From Cyanobacteria bacterium RM1_2_2 (GTDB lineage: Bacteria; Cyanobacteriota; Cyanobacteriia; Elainellales; Elainellaceae), in NCBI GenBank assembly GCA_012033495.1, contig JAAUQT010000008.1, positions 1 to 62,404 of the forward strand: a stretch of 62,404 bases of DNA, given 5' to 3'. The position numbers and the translations under genes are program-made. A model generated the notes under the pieces. The model was given only the letters and a program-made list of their open reading frames with translations, made no database searches and was not told the DNA's origin. Shown in pieces: positions 8,564 through 18,088 of the stretch (its first letter is position 1; every line of letters begins with the position of its first letter).

Positions 8564-9055
8564 TTAGTAATAGATCTTGCCGCCGCCCCATTTTTCGCCG
8601 ACTACTTTCGGCTGAAGCAAAATGTGACCCGCGATCGCAACCAAATTCTCTTCGGTTAGGTTCCGCATTTTGGGAAAAATGTCGGTACTTTGGGTGCTGG
8701 GATGTAGTTCTGCAATCGATTCTGCCCCATCGAACGTGGTGGGGTTATGCATGTAGTCTACCAGCGCTTCGAGATTGTCGCGTCGGGGTGTAGCCAGCGC
8801 TAGAGTGGCTGGATCTAGCCCCACGTTAGGGTCAGTTTTAGTCACGCCGCCCACATGACACTGACCGCAAGCATAGTTAAACAACCGCTTACCTTCAGAC
8901 ACCTGCTGCAAGCTGAGCGTCACAGGATCGCCTGCATCATTAAGTGCGACAGTCCGGGTGGCTGCATCTAGTTCGGCCGCGGTCGCACCGTTAACGAATA
9001 GCTGAAATGCTAAAAATACCGTGATCGCAACAAGCCAGATGTATTTCTTAAACAT
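8564..9055 (-). CDS. psbV: Photosystem II cytochrome c-550
   Basis: PsbV is the extrinsic lumenal cytochrome that stabilises the oxygen-evolving complex. The ATG at 9055 (MFKKYIWLV) has an AAGGAGAA ribosome site 5 bases upstream; the longer open frame lacks one. The signal peptide ends at Ala26, leaving a mature protein of 137 residues, the usual length. The haem motif is CGQCH (63-67) and the distal ligand is His118 in ELHPS. The C-terminus KIYY is typical. It is first in the psbV-psbV2-petE row. Confidence 0.97.
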   Translation of the reverse strand: MFKKYIWLVAITVFLAFQLFVNGATAAELDAATRTVALNDAGDPVTLSLQQVSEGKRLFNYACGQCHVGGVTKTDPNVGLDPATLALATPRRDNLEALVDYMHNPTTFDGAESIAELHPSTQSTDIFPKMRNLTEENLVAIAGHILLQPKVVGEKWGGGKIYY

Positions 9056-9558
9056 GGTTCTCCTTGAAAGCGTCCTCAGTGATGAGAAATTTGACATGAG
9101 TTCAACACAGCGAGACTCAATCTGGTTCAGCAGAAGGTAAGGCAGAAGGAGTGGGTCAATGCTAGGCGATAACCTTAAAAGCAAGCGCTGAGGATGCCAA
9201 ATATAATGAATGAATCAGTCCAAGACTAAATCAGCTTTTTTGCTGGAGTAGAAACTGCTCAAAGCGAATGCCTCTACTTCATCCTTCATCCTTCATCCTT
9301 TTTCCTTTGCTCAGATGCGATTGAGCATACTCATTCAATATCATGCCACTGAATGGACGCTTTCCCAAGCTAGGATTGATTTCCAAACGCAGGTGCAATT
9401 ACTCCAGGGAGCGTTGTTTTTGAGGCAAATTGAGATATCGCCAGCTATTACCGACATCGCAAAAAGTCAGGAGAATTTTCTGAAGCACTAGAGCTACCAG
9501 CCGTAAACCGTTTTCAGAGTTTGGATAAAGTCGAGTTAAGAACAACATGGCTCCATTT

Positions 9559-9597
9559 GTGAGCAAAACAAGTGAGCAAAACAAGTGAGCAAAACAA
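9559..9597. repeat. Tandem repeat, three copies of 13 bases
   Basis: The unit GTGAGCAAAACAA is repeated three times without mismatch. It is non-coding. Confidence 0.8.
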
Positions 9598-9626
9598 AAC
9601 GCGGGTTGGGGCGGTCATCAGCCCGT

Positions 9627-9749
9627 TCAATTTGCCGAAACACCGGCGCTAGTTCGGGGCATTGATCTGAGTTGAATCTGTTGCATAAATCGCCCAAAGC
9701 AAACCAACGTTAGCCCGAAACCAATCAGCGACACAAAAATAAACAGCAC
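9627..9749 (-). CDS. Possible 40-residue single-helix membrane peptide
   Basis: A GTG-initiated frame gives a peptide starting with a strong hydrophobic helix (VLFIFVSLIGFGLTLVCFG) and followed by RFMQQIQLRSMP. The composition looks like a real thylakoid-type small membrane protein, but there is no clear ribosome site and the frame is closed just upstream. It may be a gene remnant. I do not recognise a family. Confidence 0.25.
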   Translation of the reverse strand: MLFIFVSLIGFGLTLVCFGRFMQQIQLRSMPRTSAGVSAN

Positions 9750-9846
9750 GCAGCCAAGCTAGAAAAGTTCGCTTGTTGGCTCGATGTTTGCGCTGGCAAT
9801 TTACTTTAGGCGGTCTGCCCAAAATCAGGGCTGCCCAAAATCAGGG

Positions 9847-10338
9847 CTACCGGTAGTTGGTAAATTGCAGTGCTACCGGATAGTCTTCCTGCTTCAAGCG
9901 CTGGATGATGGTTTGTAATTCGTCTTTTGATTTGGCAGATACCCGCACCGCATCTCCCTGAATAGATGCCTGCACTTTGTTAAATTCATCTCGAATCAGC
10001 TTAGAAATCTGCCTAGCAAGCTCGGAACTAATGCCCTTACGCAAGGTAATTTCCTGCCGTACTCGCGCCCCACTAGCCGACTCAATCTTGCCATACTCGA
10101 AAATCTTCAACGACAAATTTCGCTTACTGGCTTTGGTCTGCAAAACGGTGTGAACCGACGTGAGCGTAAATTCGCTGTCGCTGTTGATGGTAATTGCGTT
10201 TTCCCCCAGTTCCACCGTCGTTTTTGTGTCTTTCAGGTCGTAGCGCGTGCCAATTTCTCGCACAGTTTGATCGATCGCATTCACCAATTCCTGCCGATCG
10301 AAATCGCTAACTACGTCAAACGAATAAGTAGAAGCCAT
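9847..10338 (-). CDS. YajQ family nucleotide-binding protein
   Basis: A 163-residue protein of the YajQ family, with two ferredoxin-like domains and reported to bind cyclic di-GMP in proteobacteria. The start [18 protein letters not shown], the middle [13 protein letters not shown] and the end [20 protein letters not shown] are typical. The ATG at 10338 matches the family start; the open frame extends 60 bases further upstream without support. The role in cyanobacteria is not established. Confidence 0.9.
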   Translation of the reverse strand: MASTYSFDVVSDFDRQELVNAIDQTVREIGTRYDLKDTKTTVELGENAITINSDSEFTLTSVHTVLQTKASKRNLSLKIFEYGKIESASGARVRQEITLRKGISSELARQISKLIRDEFNKVQASIQGDAVRVSAKSKDELQTIIQRLKQEDYPVALQFTNYR

Positions 10339-10513
10339 GACTGCATTGAATGAATGAGTGCAACAAAGAAAAGCGTTGAAGCATCCAGGGTGAAACAACG
10401 CCAGTTCAGACTCAGTAGCCTATGGGTAAAGCTACCGTCCAGATATTTTAGCGTACCTGACTCTGCCAAAAATGAGATCGGCTTGCGGCAGATCGGCTTT
10501 TGGCAACTTGATT

Positions 10514-10924
10514 TTATGCGGCAACTTGCTGCAAGCTCAAAATCATCAACGTTGCGATGGTGGCAGAGCCAACCCCAAACATCAACGAACGCAGCAGCGG
10601 CACATTCAAAATATAGAAAGCCGAGTAGAGGAATCGGGCGACAACATAGGCAATCGCGGCTCCCTTCGCGGTAGGGGAATCAACCTGCGTCATGTAAGCC
10701 ATCAATGCTGCGGCTGCAAACAGCATAAATGACTCAAATGAGTTTTGGTGTGCCCACGTTGCGCGTTGAGCATAGGCAGGCAGTTTGTCAAACATGGCGC
10801 GAGGAGCCGCCATATCATAGCCTGCCTGCACTCGTGCGAAACCAACAACTAAAAACGGCAGATAAATTAGAACCGCTGCTGCAACAATGCAGTAGAGCAA
10901 GAGGGTGGAAACCGGGTACTGCAT
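10514..10924 (-). CDS. MAPEG family membrane protein
   Basis: A 136-residue integral membrane protein with four predicted helices. It belongs to the MAPEG superfamily (membrane glutathione transferase-like). Family features are the first helix, then RATWAHQNSFESF, where the Asn and Glu are conserved, and VARFLYSAFYILN in the third helix. Any enzyme activity is unknown. It stands alone between YajQ and a DprA-like gene. Confidence 0.8.
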   Translation of the reverse strand: MQYPVSTLLLYCIVAAAVLIYLPFLVVGFARVQAGYDMAAPRAMFDKLPAYAQRATWAHQNSFESFMLFAAAALMAYMTQVDSPTAKGAAIAYVVARFLYSAFYILNVPLLRSLMFGVGSATIATLMILSLQQVAA

Positions 10925-11030
10925 AGGAATAGGTAAAAGTAAGCCAATGGCTAATTCAAAGACAGGACAACAATTAAGTGGGTCACTGCCTGCCGCTTAG
11001 GCGAACCCAATTCACTGAAATGAGATGGAA

Positions 11031-11534
11031 TTAATCGAAATAGAACAGAGTGACCACTTTTCGCTGCTCCTCCGCATCATTGCAAGTTTTCAGCAGAGTT
11101 TGGCTATCGTGAAAGGCGAAGCAAATTAGCTGCTGACAGCGAGAAATGATTTCTTGGTTGCAGATGGCGCTTGCTTCTGCCAGAGATAAGTGATCATTCT
11201 CGGAGTTTTCCACCAGATGAATCACCTGTTCGAGTTGCTCCCGCGATTCTTTAGGCTGGCGTTCCAAACTTTGAGGCAGAATAACGGTCAACAAGTTTGG
11301 GTCAGCCCGCATAGCTCCGCGAATGGCGGCAGAATTCGTTCCAGTTGCACCAGAGGTCAGAACGTGGTTGCCTGACAGGACGAGTGCATAACTCATTAAT
11401 TCGATCAGATGTTGGTGGGTGATCGGTACATGACGCGACCCTAACAGAGCAATCCGCTTTGATCCAGTTTGCTGAATCGCCGCTAGCTCCTGTAAGAACT
11501 CATCAACTTTAGGTAAATCAATAGATTGGCTCAA
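11031..11534 (-). CDS. DprA-like Rossmann-fold protein
   Basis: A 167-residue protein resembling the Rossmann core of DprA, the protein that loads RecA on incoming single-stranded DNA. Visible motifs are IALLGSRHVP (28-37) and LTSGATGTNSAAIRGA (59-74). It lacks the SAM and winged-helix extensions of full DprA, so it is a short cyanobacterial variant. Whether it acts in transformation is unknown; a LOG-like nucleotide hydrolase is the alternative. Confidence 0.7.
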   Translation of the reverse strand: MSQSIDLPKVDEFLQELAAIQQTGSKRIALLGSRHVPITHQHLIELMSYALVLSGNHVLTSGATGTNSAAIRGAMRADPNLLTVILPQSLERQPKESREQLEQVIHLVENSENDHLSLAEASAICNQEIISRCQQLICFAFHDSQTLLKTCNDAEEQRKVVTLFYFD

Positions 11535-11637
11535 AGACTGAGAAACAAATAATCAAAAATGACCTCGCTATTGTAGCAGGTGTCAGGGACGAACGATCGG
11601 GCGCATCTGGCACTTGAGTTTAACTCAGAGTTAAAAG

Positions 11638-12366
11638 TCACAACAACCGCTGTTCCTGATCGCCTAAATGTAAAAAGCCGGAGGTTTCGTGGTGACGGTC
11701 AGGGTAGAGATCAAGCGTAGGCACTTCATCCTCCTCAACCCCTAGCTCTCCGGCTGGTAGGGGTCTACCTGAGCGCTCTTCCAGCGCCATGTCTTGGCAC
11801 TGATCTAACCGATCCATCATCTCTGGAGGCAGGGCAGGCAGCATTCGTGTAGATTGGCACAGGAAGAACGTGAAGGAGACACTGCCCAAACGAACCTGAT
11901 CCCCATCTTTCAGCAAAGCTTGGCGAACGGGTTCACCATTGAGGAGAGATTGGTTGCGGCTGGCTAGATCGAGGAGGTAGAAGCCTTGTCCTTTGATAAA
12001 TTTGATTGCCGCATGGCAACGCGATAACCGAATATCCTGAATGGGAATGAGTGCTCGCTTCGGATCACGTCCAATCACCCAGACCTGTTGAGGCTGAAGT
12101 AATGCCTGCGTTTTACCGCGCAGCAGGTTCGTGACGAGATAAGCCTGCTCCCCTGACACAAATCCCTGCACATAGGGTAATGTTACTCTTGCGAGAGAAC
12201 GACTTCCAGAGGTTTCCAGTTCTAATATTTCGTCTAGCAAACCACGGTGATGCTCATAGAGTTTCAAGAAGACTTGATACAGCTTCAATCGCTCCTGCAA
12301 CTCTGTGTGCTCACTCAAATTCGCTAGAGAGGCAGCATAGTCTGCCAGTTCAGTTCGATTTGCCAT
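11638..12366 (-). CDS. FHA domain protein
   Basis: A 242-residue protein with a helical N-terminal region (residues 1-60) and a forkhead-associated domain at about 95-170. The FHA signature is visible as GR (99-100), SRCHAAI (115-121) and SRNQSLLNG (136-144). FHA domains bind phosphothreonine peptides, so a signalling role is likely. The C-terminal 60 residues are acidic and contain no known domain. No kinase gene is adjacent. Confidence 0.88.
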   Translation of the reverse strand: MANRTELADYAASLANLSEHTELQERLKLYQVFLKLYEHHRGLLDEILELETSGSRSLARVTLPYVQGFVSGEQAYLVTNLLRGKTQALLQPQQVWVIGRDPKRALIPIQDIRLSRCHAAIKFIKGQGFYLLDLASRNQSLLNGEPVRQALLKDGDQVRLGSVSFTFFLCQSTRMLPALPPEMMDRLDQCQDMALEERSGRPLPAGELGVEEDEVPTLDLYPDRHHETSGFLHLGDQEQRLL

Positions 12367-13262
12367 GTCCAGAGAATCCTAAGTCATATACTTGATGGAA
12401 GGGTTGGTCGAGGCAGGCAGCCCACAAGCTGTAGCCAATAAGTAGCCGATGATAGGTACGTTCTCTACTAAATTGACAAAATCTAAAATCTAACAATTTG
12501 GCTTGATGCTTGAGACAAAGTCAGCAACTAAACGCTAACTTATGGGCTAGATGACAACAGTGATTGGGGGCAGTGCAGCAAGTCGGATAAAAGCCTCGAC
12601 AGGATGAATCCATGAATTCAGGTCAGTCTTGCTTTCCAAGTGATTTTTACAATCCAAGCCAAGATGAAGAAAAAACTCTAAAACTTCAGCGCATCAGTCA
12701 GCAGAGTACCCCCTAAGTTGAGCTTGATTCGTAAATACCACTTAGGTTTACAAAAAATTGATACTGCTCAAGTTCTACTCCGTAGATATACGGTAATTCT
12801 TCTGGCTCATTGTCTTAACTGCTGATGTTTCAGCGCAGCCTGTTCACATCGTGTAGGTGATGGGGAAAAAGCTGAAGATTGATGCACACCCTGATCATGC
12901 AAGTATCATGCAAGTGGAAAAGCTTAGATCGACAAATTCAAACTAACAAACAAACAAAATGCTGGTGCTTGTGATTTTTACCGAAAAAATTCATCGAAAA
13001 AAAGAGGAAGTTCAGCAAAAGCAACAAGGACTTCTTTGCCTTTTTGTTCAAGCCTCAGCTTAATCTTTCCCAAAGGAAGGTATAACCGCGAAACTACGGA
13101 GAATTGTTAAATCTTTTTAAAAGCTTTATCAGCATGAAGCCAATAGGTGTAGTTCCGTAAAAGATGCCTTTTGACTCCGCTCAACGCTCCAACCGAAGAC
13201 CCAAGCGGGGTGAGCGGAGTCGAACCCCAAATTCTGAGTTGAGTTGAATTAAGTTCATCAAC
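12367..13262. other. Long intergenic region
   Basis: About 896 bases between the FHA gene and the hydrolase, both read leftward. No open frame has credible composition. A palindromic GAGCGGAGTC repeat occupies 13168-13227. The sequence near 12895-12915 repeats ATCATGCAAGT. The rest is moderately AT-rich and could hold a small RNA, but I can name none. Confidence 0.5.
13168..13227. repeat. Palindromic intergenic repeat
   Basis: GACTCCGCTCAACG and GTGAGCGGAGTCGAA form the two arms. It is the same type as the repeat at position 1-59. Confidence 0.5.
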
Positions 13263-14135
13263 TTACCTCAAAAAATCCAACAGTTCGCGATTAACGGTTT
13301 GCGGAATTTCTTGCTGTATCCAGTGTCCGCACTGCTGCAAAAGCTTAAGTTTCAGAGAGGCACTAACCAGACGATCCATGCCTTCAGTCAGCCTTTGGCT
13401 AAAGAAAAAATCTTCTTCTGCCCAGAGCACCAGAGTCGGTGCCGTGATCAGAGCAGGCGAACGACCCAAATTTTCTAACCAAGTTTGCGGAGAAAGCAAC
13501 TGCCGATAGTGTTTAAGTGCCGCAGAAATTGCGCCTGGTTTTTCGAGAGCCGCCTGAAAAATTTCAGTATCGTGCCTGGTGAACGCCCCTTTGCGAACTG
13601 CTTGCTCTTGTAGCAAGTTGCACAGAATGCTCCGTAGATTTTGGCGAATCAACCATTCCGGTAGCGCCGGAACTTGTAAAGCGAGCAAATACCAACTGCG
13701 GCGAAGTTGATCTAAGTTGCTGACCAACTCTTGCATAAATTGCTGCGGATGAGGGGCATTTAAGATTGCCAATCGATCGAGCAGATTGGGAAATTTTTGG
13801 GCAAAGTGCCAGGCAATCGTGCCGCCCCAATCATGCCCTACCAGGTGGGCTCGCTGATAGCCCAAGCGTTGAATTAGTCCACCAATATCAGCGCTAAGCG
13901 TGTCAAGGTCATAGCCTGTTTCGGGTTTGTCTGAGTCATTGTAGCCACGTAGATCAGGCACAATCACTTTAAAGTGGCGAGCCAAAGCTGGGATTTGATG
14001 TCGCCAAGAGTACCAAAACTCTGGAAAACCATGTAGTAAGATTACGAGATCACCCTCACCTTGAGTGACGCAGTGTAGCCGAATGTTGTTGGTTTCTATA
14101 AAGCAATGCTGCCATCCAAAATCGGTATCGCTCAT
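13263..14135 (-). CDS. Alpha/beta hydrolase, epoxide hydrolase-like
   Basis: A 290-residue enzyme of the epoxide hydrolase/haloalkane dehalogenase branch. It has HGFPEFWYSWRHQ (35-47) with the HGxP oxyanion motif, DLRGYNDSDKP (61-71), and the nucleophile elbow GHDWGG with Asp102. A later WAEED and CGHWIQQE supply the charge-relay Asp and His. An Asp rather than Ser nucleophile separates it from esterases. The ATG at 14135 opens the conserved part; 33 upstream codons in frame look spurious. The natural substrate is unknown. Confidence 0.85.
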   Translation of the reverse strand: MSDTDFGWQHCFIETNNIRLHCVTQGEGDLVILLHGFPEFWYSWRHQIPALARHFKVIVPDLRGYNDSDKPETGYDLDTLSADIGGLIQRLGYQRAHLVGHDWGGTIAWHFAQKFPNLLDRLAILNAPHPQQFMQELVSNLDQLRRSWYLLALQVPALPEWLIRQNLRSILCNLLQEQAVRKGAFTRHDTEIFQAALEKPGAISAALKHYRQLLSPQTWLENLGRSPALITAPTLVLWAEEDFFFSQRLTEGMDRLVSASLKLKLLQQCGHWIQQEIPQTVNRELLDFLR

Positions 14136-14442
14136 AAGAATGGAAAGGTGAGAAAAGAATGTGTAGCAATTATTACGGTTGCTGTTTCCTAGCCTAACAT
14201 TTGCAAGCAGAACAGCGGCGAGGGAAGTCTTCAACCGTCACAAGTCTGATTTTGCCCCAACTGGAAAGAGTCGGAAACAGGGAAGCGTGATTGGGCAGTA
14301 TGGCGCATGATCTGTAAGCCAGTGATCTAAAAGCTGAAAGAACTCACAGTCTGGAAATGTCCAAAATCTAGGAGAGGCAAAACCCCATCCATACTGCCAA
14401 TTCAGATAAGATATGTAAAGAAACGTTGAAGGAAAGGTAGGA
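14136..14442. other. Divergent intergenic region
   Basis: 307 bases between the leftward hydrolase and rightward zds. It must contain both promoters, but I cannot place either with confidence. Confidence 0.4.
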
Positions 14443-15912
14443 ATGCGAGTCGCGATCGTAGGGGCTGGATTGGCTGGGCTAGCAGCGGCAGTCGAGTTGG
14501 CGGATGCTGGTCATGAAGTTGAGATTTTTGAAGCGCGTCCGTTTGTGGGCGGCAAAGTGGGAAGCTGGATCGATGCAGATGGCAACCACATTGAAATGGG
14601 GCTGCATGTGTTCTTCAACAACTACGCCAACCTGTTTGCGCTCCTGAAAAAAGTAGGCACGTTTGAGGCACTTCTCCCTAAAGCGCATGTTCATACCTTT
14701 ATCAATCATGGTGGCGAGATTGGAAATCTCGATTTTCGGTTTTTGTTGGGTGCGCCTTTTCATGGATTGAAGGCATTCTTTACCACTCAACAGTTGACCT
14801 TCCTCGACAAATTGCAGAATGCCCTAGCCCTTGGAACTAGCCCCATTGTGCCCGGATTGGTCAATTACGATCTGGCGATGAAGTGGATTCGGTCGCTCGA
14901 TCGGATTAGCTTCGCCGATTGGTTTCGCAGTCATGGCGGTTCGCAGCACAGCCTAGAGCGGATGTGGAACCCAATTGCGCTGGCGTTGGGCTTCATTGAC
15001 ACTGAGCAAATTTCGGCTCGCTGTATGTTGACTATCTTCATGATGTTTGCGGCCAAGACCGAAGCTTCGCGGCTCAATTTGCTGGCTGGCTCGCCGGATG
15101 AGTATATTCACAAACCGATTTTGCAGTATTTGAAAGCGCGGGGCGGAATAGTGCATACTCGTCGCCAAACCCGCCGGATTTTGTTTGAGGAGGCAGGCGG
15201 CTCGACTCGCGTTACGGGGTTAGCAATCGCCAACGGAGACACCGAGGAAACGATCACCGCTGACTGTTACTTAGCGGCTTGCGATATTCCCGGCATTCAG
15301 CGTTTGTTACCTCAAGAGTGGCGGAAATGGCAAGAATTCGACCAAATTTATAAGCTGGAAGCCGTGCCGGTTGTGACGGTGCAGTTGCGGTTTGACGGTT
15401 GGGTGACAGAAATGCGCGATGCCGCCGAACGCAAGCAGCTTGACCATGCGGCAGGACTCGATAATTTGCTTTACAGCGCCGATGCCGACTTCTCTTGCTT
15501 TGCAGATCTGGCGTTGACGAGTCCGAAAGACTACTACCGCGAAGGGCAAGGCTCGCTGATGCAAGTAGTGCTAACGCCGGGCGATCCGTTTATTAAGATG
15601 AGCAATGCGGAGATTGCCCAACACGCGCTTCAGCAACTCCACGATCTGTTTCCATCTTCCCGCGAGCTAACGATGACCTGGTTTAGTGTGGTGAAATTGG
15701 CACAGTCGCTCTACCGAGAAAATCCGGGTATGGATGTATACCGTCCGGCGCAGAAAACCCCGATTCCCAATTTCTTTCTGGCAGGCAGCTACACGCAGCA
15801 AGACTACATCGACAGCATGGAAGGAGCCACGATTTCTGGAATGCAGGCGGCAGCGGCAATTTTGGAGCCAACGGGGTATCAGGTCAAGGGCGCAGGGCTA
15901 TTCAAATATTGA
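14443..15912 (+). CDS. zds: 9,9'-di-cis-zeta-carotene desaturase
   Basis: Zds (CrtQ) desaturates zeta-carotene to prolycopene via neurosporene in carotenoid synthesis and works at the membrane with plastoquinone. The protein is 489 residues, the normal length. The FAD-binding dinucleotide motif [14 protein letters not shown] is at residues 3-16, and the plant-type desaturase signature [14 protein letters not shown] is near residue 52. The C-terminal [18 protein letters not shown] is the second FAD-contacting region. A GAAGGAAAGG ribosome site precedes the ATG. The SRPBCC gene downstream is frequently linked to zds in cyanobacteria. Confidence 0.94.
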   Translation: MRVAIVGAGLAGLAAAVELADAGHEVEIFEARPFVGGKVGSWIDADGNHIEMGLHVFFNNYANLFALLKKVGTFEALLPKAHVHTFINHGGEIGNLDFRFLLGAPFHGLKAFFTTQQLTFLDKLQNALALGTSPIVPGLVNYDLAMKWIRSLDRISFADWFRSHGGSQHSLERMWNPIALALGFIDTEQISARCMLTIFMMFAAKTEASRLNLLAGSPDEYIHKPILQYLKARGGIVHTRRQTRRILFEEAGGSTRVTGLAIANGDTEETITADCYLAACDIPGIQRLLPQEWRKWQEFDQIYKLEAVPVVTVQLRFDGWVTEMRDAAERKQLDHAAGLDNLLYSADADFSCFADLALTSPKDYYREGQGSLMQVVLTPGDPFIKMSNAEIAQHALQQLHDLFPSSRELTMTWFSVVKLAQSLYRENPGMDVYRPAQKTPIPNFFLAGSYTQQDYIDSMEGATISGMQAAAAILEPTGYQVKGAGLFKY

Positions 15913-16000
15913 GGCAAATATCAAGGCAGACATCAAGTTCATCGACAACTGCCCATAGAATTTCAATTTGATCGACCACCTAACCCACGACGAACCCCTC

Positions 16001-16447
16001 ATGACTCATTGGCTTGAACATACAGTGCAAATTGAAGTTGAAACTCCGATTAACGTGGTGTGGGATCTCTGGTCGGATCTAGAGCAAATGCCTCGGTGGA
16101 TGAAATGGATCGATTCGGTGAAAGTTCTGGAGGAGAATCCTGATCTGTCTCGCTGGAAGTTAGCTTCTACTGGATTTGAATTTAGCTGGCAATCGCGGAT
16201 TATCAAAATCGTCAATCATCAAATTATTCAATGGGAATCGGTAGATGGATTGCCAAACCGGGGCGCAATTCGCTTTTATGATCGAGGCGAACACAGCATC
16301 GTGAAGCTCACCGTTGGCTATGGCATCCCCGATATTCTGGCTCGGCTGATGGACAATGCTTTTCTGAGTCGCGTCGTAGAATCCACTCTCTATGCCGACA
16401 TGGAGCGTTTTCGAGACTATGCGTTGAAGTCGCAAGGAAAAGCGTGA
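16001..16447 (+). CDS. SRPBCC family protein (polyketide cyclase/START-like)
   Basis: A 148-residue protein of the Bet v1/START-like fold, which forms a hydrophobic ligand pocket. Typical features are VETPINVVWDLWSDLEQMPRW near the N-terminus and the C-terminal helix MERFRDYALKSQ. I chose the ATG at 16001 (MTHWLEHTVQIEVE). It follows zds by 88 bases in the same direction, so a carotenoid or quinone carrier role is plausible but inferred. Confidence 0.85.
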   Translation: MTHWLEHTVQIEVETPINVVWDLWSDLEQMPRWMKWIDSVKVLEENPDLSRWKLASTGFEFSWQSRIIKIVNHQIIQWESVDGLPNRGAIRFYDRGEHSIVKLTVGYGIPDILARLMDNAFLSRVVESTLYADMERFRDYALKSQGKA

Positions 16448-16487
16448 TTGTTGACAAGGCAGACTTTGCCAATATTTTGTGTTTGAA

Positions 16488-16715
16488 TCAAGGCTTCACT
16501 AACTCAAAGCTTTTGACTTCCAACACAGGGCCGATCATGGCAACCGTCATGACATCTTCTCGAATTTGCCCTTTGACCTGAACGGCTAAATTCGGTTGGA
16601 GTAACCCTTTCGGTGCGCCTTTCAAAATTTCGTAGGTGACACCTTCGCGGGTGACAAGTGCCCACGTCCCCATGCCCATTCCCGATCGTTGAATTACGCC
16701 TTCAACTGTAATCAT
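16488..16715 (-). CDS. Conserved hypothetical protein, 75 residues
   Basis: A small soluble protein that looks like a single beta-barrel of OB type (alternating hydrophobic residues, VEGVIQRSGMGMGTWALVT, then AVQVKGQIREDVMTVAMIGP). It has no cysteines or membrane segment. I do not know a function. It converges with the SRPBCC gene. Confidence 0.6.
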   Translation of the reverse strand: MITVEGVIQRSGMGMGTWALVTREGVTYEILKGAPKGLLQPNLAVQVKGQIREDVMTVAMIGPVLEVKSFELVKP

Positions 16716-16966
16716 GGCGGTTATTTAGTTGAACTATCAAGTCTAAGCTGACCATTGGTTTTGACGATTGGTTTGATCATAGAATTTTCCTTTTCGCTAA
16801 GGGCTACAATTGTCAAAAAACTTTTTATACGGATTCCTGAAAAACCATCCTAAAATTAAGCATCGTCAACAGCCAAGCTGCTTAGATTCCGCAGTTCCGA
16901 ATTCTGAACTACGAATGGTGAATGTCGATGACGAAATAATGAAAACGGTCGCTGCTCAATCTGCCT

Positions 16967-17458
16967 ATGCCGCTTTACCTCACCGATCGATTGTCGTCTC
17001 CGGTTACTGAGCCTGTTCACCTCACATTATCCCTCACTGCTGAGGAGCGCACCCGCTCGCGTCATTATTTTGAAACCGATGAAACCATAGACGGGGAAGG
17101 CGTGCATCTAAATTTGGCCAGAGGGACGGTGCTCCGGCATGGGGACGTGCTGCGATCGGAAGACGGCAAAACGCTCGTGCAGATTGTCGCTAAGCCAGAA
17201 CCCGTGATGACTGTGCTGGCTTCGACACCGCTCGATTTGCTGCGGGCTGCTTACCATTTGGGCAATCGCCATGTGCCGCTGGAAGTGAAGGAAACTTATT
17301 TGCGGCTTTCTCCCGATCCGGTGCTGCGATCCATGCTGGAACAAATGGGCGTTCAGATCACAGAAGATGTGCTGCCCTTTGAACCAGAAGCGGGAGCTTA
17401 TAATCATCCTGAGTCGAGCCATGCTCATCGCCATGCTCACAGCCACGCGCATGGCTAG
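16967..17458 (+). CDS. ureE: Urease accessory protein UreE
   Basis: A 163-residue nickel metallochaperone that delivers Ni to urease through the UreDFG complex. The N-terminal beta domain contains [14 protein letters not shown], and the C-terminal domain carries the conserved [14 protein letters not shown] with the metal-binding His. A His-rich tail ([14 protein letters not shown]) ends the protein, as in many UreE. No other urease gene is in the window, which is common in cyanobacteria with scattered ure genes. Confidence 0.92.
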   Translation: MPLYLTDRLSSPVTEPVHLTLSLTAEERTRSRHYFETDETIDGEGVHLNLARGTVLRHGDVLRSEDGKTLVQIVAKPEPVMTVLASTPLDLLRAAYHLGNRHVPLEVKETYLRLSPDPVLRSMLEQMGVQITEDVLPFEPEAGAYNHPESSHAHRHAHSHAHG

Positions 17459-17465
17459 GGTTCGT

Positions 17466-17483
17466 GCATCCATGATGCTTTTT
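17466..17483 (+). terminator. Possible ureE terminator
   Basis: GCATC, a CAT loop and GATGC are followed by five T residues, 7 bases after the ureE stop. The stem is only five pairs, so confidence is limited. Confidence 0.35.
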
Positions 17484-17539
17484 GGATCGCTTTACGCGCA
17501 ATGATGAGGTGAATGAATAGCCCTTAAATGGAGAGCAGT

Positions 17540-18085
17540 ATGAACAAAGTAGCGGTGTTTGGCAATACTGGAGGCGGTAAATCAACACTGAGCAAGAAAT
17601 TATCAGAAATGACAGGATTACCCCTTCATGTGTTGGACAAGATCAAATATGAGCCAGGAGGGGCTGAGGTTGCATATGAAGATTATCAGCGCATCCATCA
17701 GCAAATTTTAGCAACTGACCAATGGATTATTGATGGGTTTGGCTGCATGGAAACCCTTTGGCCACGACTCAATGCGGCAGATAGTCTTATCTTCGTTGAT
17801 TTACCGCTGCATGTACATTTCTGGTGGGTCACAAAACGCCTGATCACAGGTCAGTTTAACCCGCCCGAAGGCTGGCCCGAAAACAGTCCGATCTTGAAGA
17901 GTTCGTTGAATAGTTACCATACGCTTTGGCGATGTCACAAATATTTGACTCCCAAATATCGAGACTACGTCCAGCAGGTTCAAAACACCAAGCATATTTA
18001 TCACCTTCGAGCGAGTGAACAAATTGCCCAATTTCTTAAATCGCTCGAAAATAAAACTGCTCTTCAAAAGGATATATCAGCCTAA
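17540..18085 (+). CDS. P-loop nucleotide kinase, adenylate kinase-like (FlaR/topology-modulation type)
   Basis: A 181-residue P-loop protein. The Walker A motif GNTGGGKST lies at residues 8-16. LPLHVLDKIKYEPG and WIIDGFGCMETLWPRLNAAD follow, which is the pattern of proteins annotated as DNA topology modulation or adenylate kinase-related. The ATG at 17540 is preferred because GGAGAG sits 5 bases upstream, within the codons of an alternative ATG at 17528. The substrate is unknown. It converges with the GMC oxidoreductase with three bases between stops. Confidence 0.82.
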   Translation: MNKVAVFGNTGGGKSTLSKKLSEMTGLPLHVLDKIKYEPGGAEVAYEDYQRIHQQILATDQWIIDGFGCMETLWPRLNAADSLIFVDLPLHVHFWWVTKRLITGQFNPPEGWPENSPILKSSLNSYHTLWRCHKYLTPKYRDYVQQVQNTKHIYHLRASEQIAQFLKSLENKTALQKDISA

Positions 18086-18088
18086 TTT

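Larger units (their letters stand above)
9185..9846. other. Intergenic region with short tandem repeats
   Basis: About 660 bases upstream of psbV and downstream of the YajQ gene. It contains a CATCCTT repeat near 9282-9302, three copies of the 13-base unit GTGAGCAAAACAA at 9559-9597, and two copies of the 16-base unit CTGCCCAAAATCAGGG at 9815-9846. One possible short membrane peptide is listed separately. Nothing else is convincing. Confidence 0.5.

Noticed and set aside
16967..17458. A urease gene cluster around ureE
   Set aside because: No ureA, B, C, D, F or G occurs in the window; ureE stands alone.
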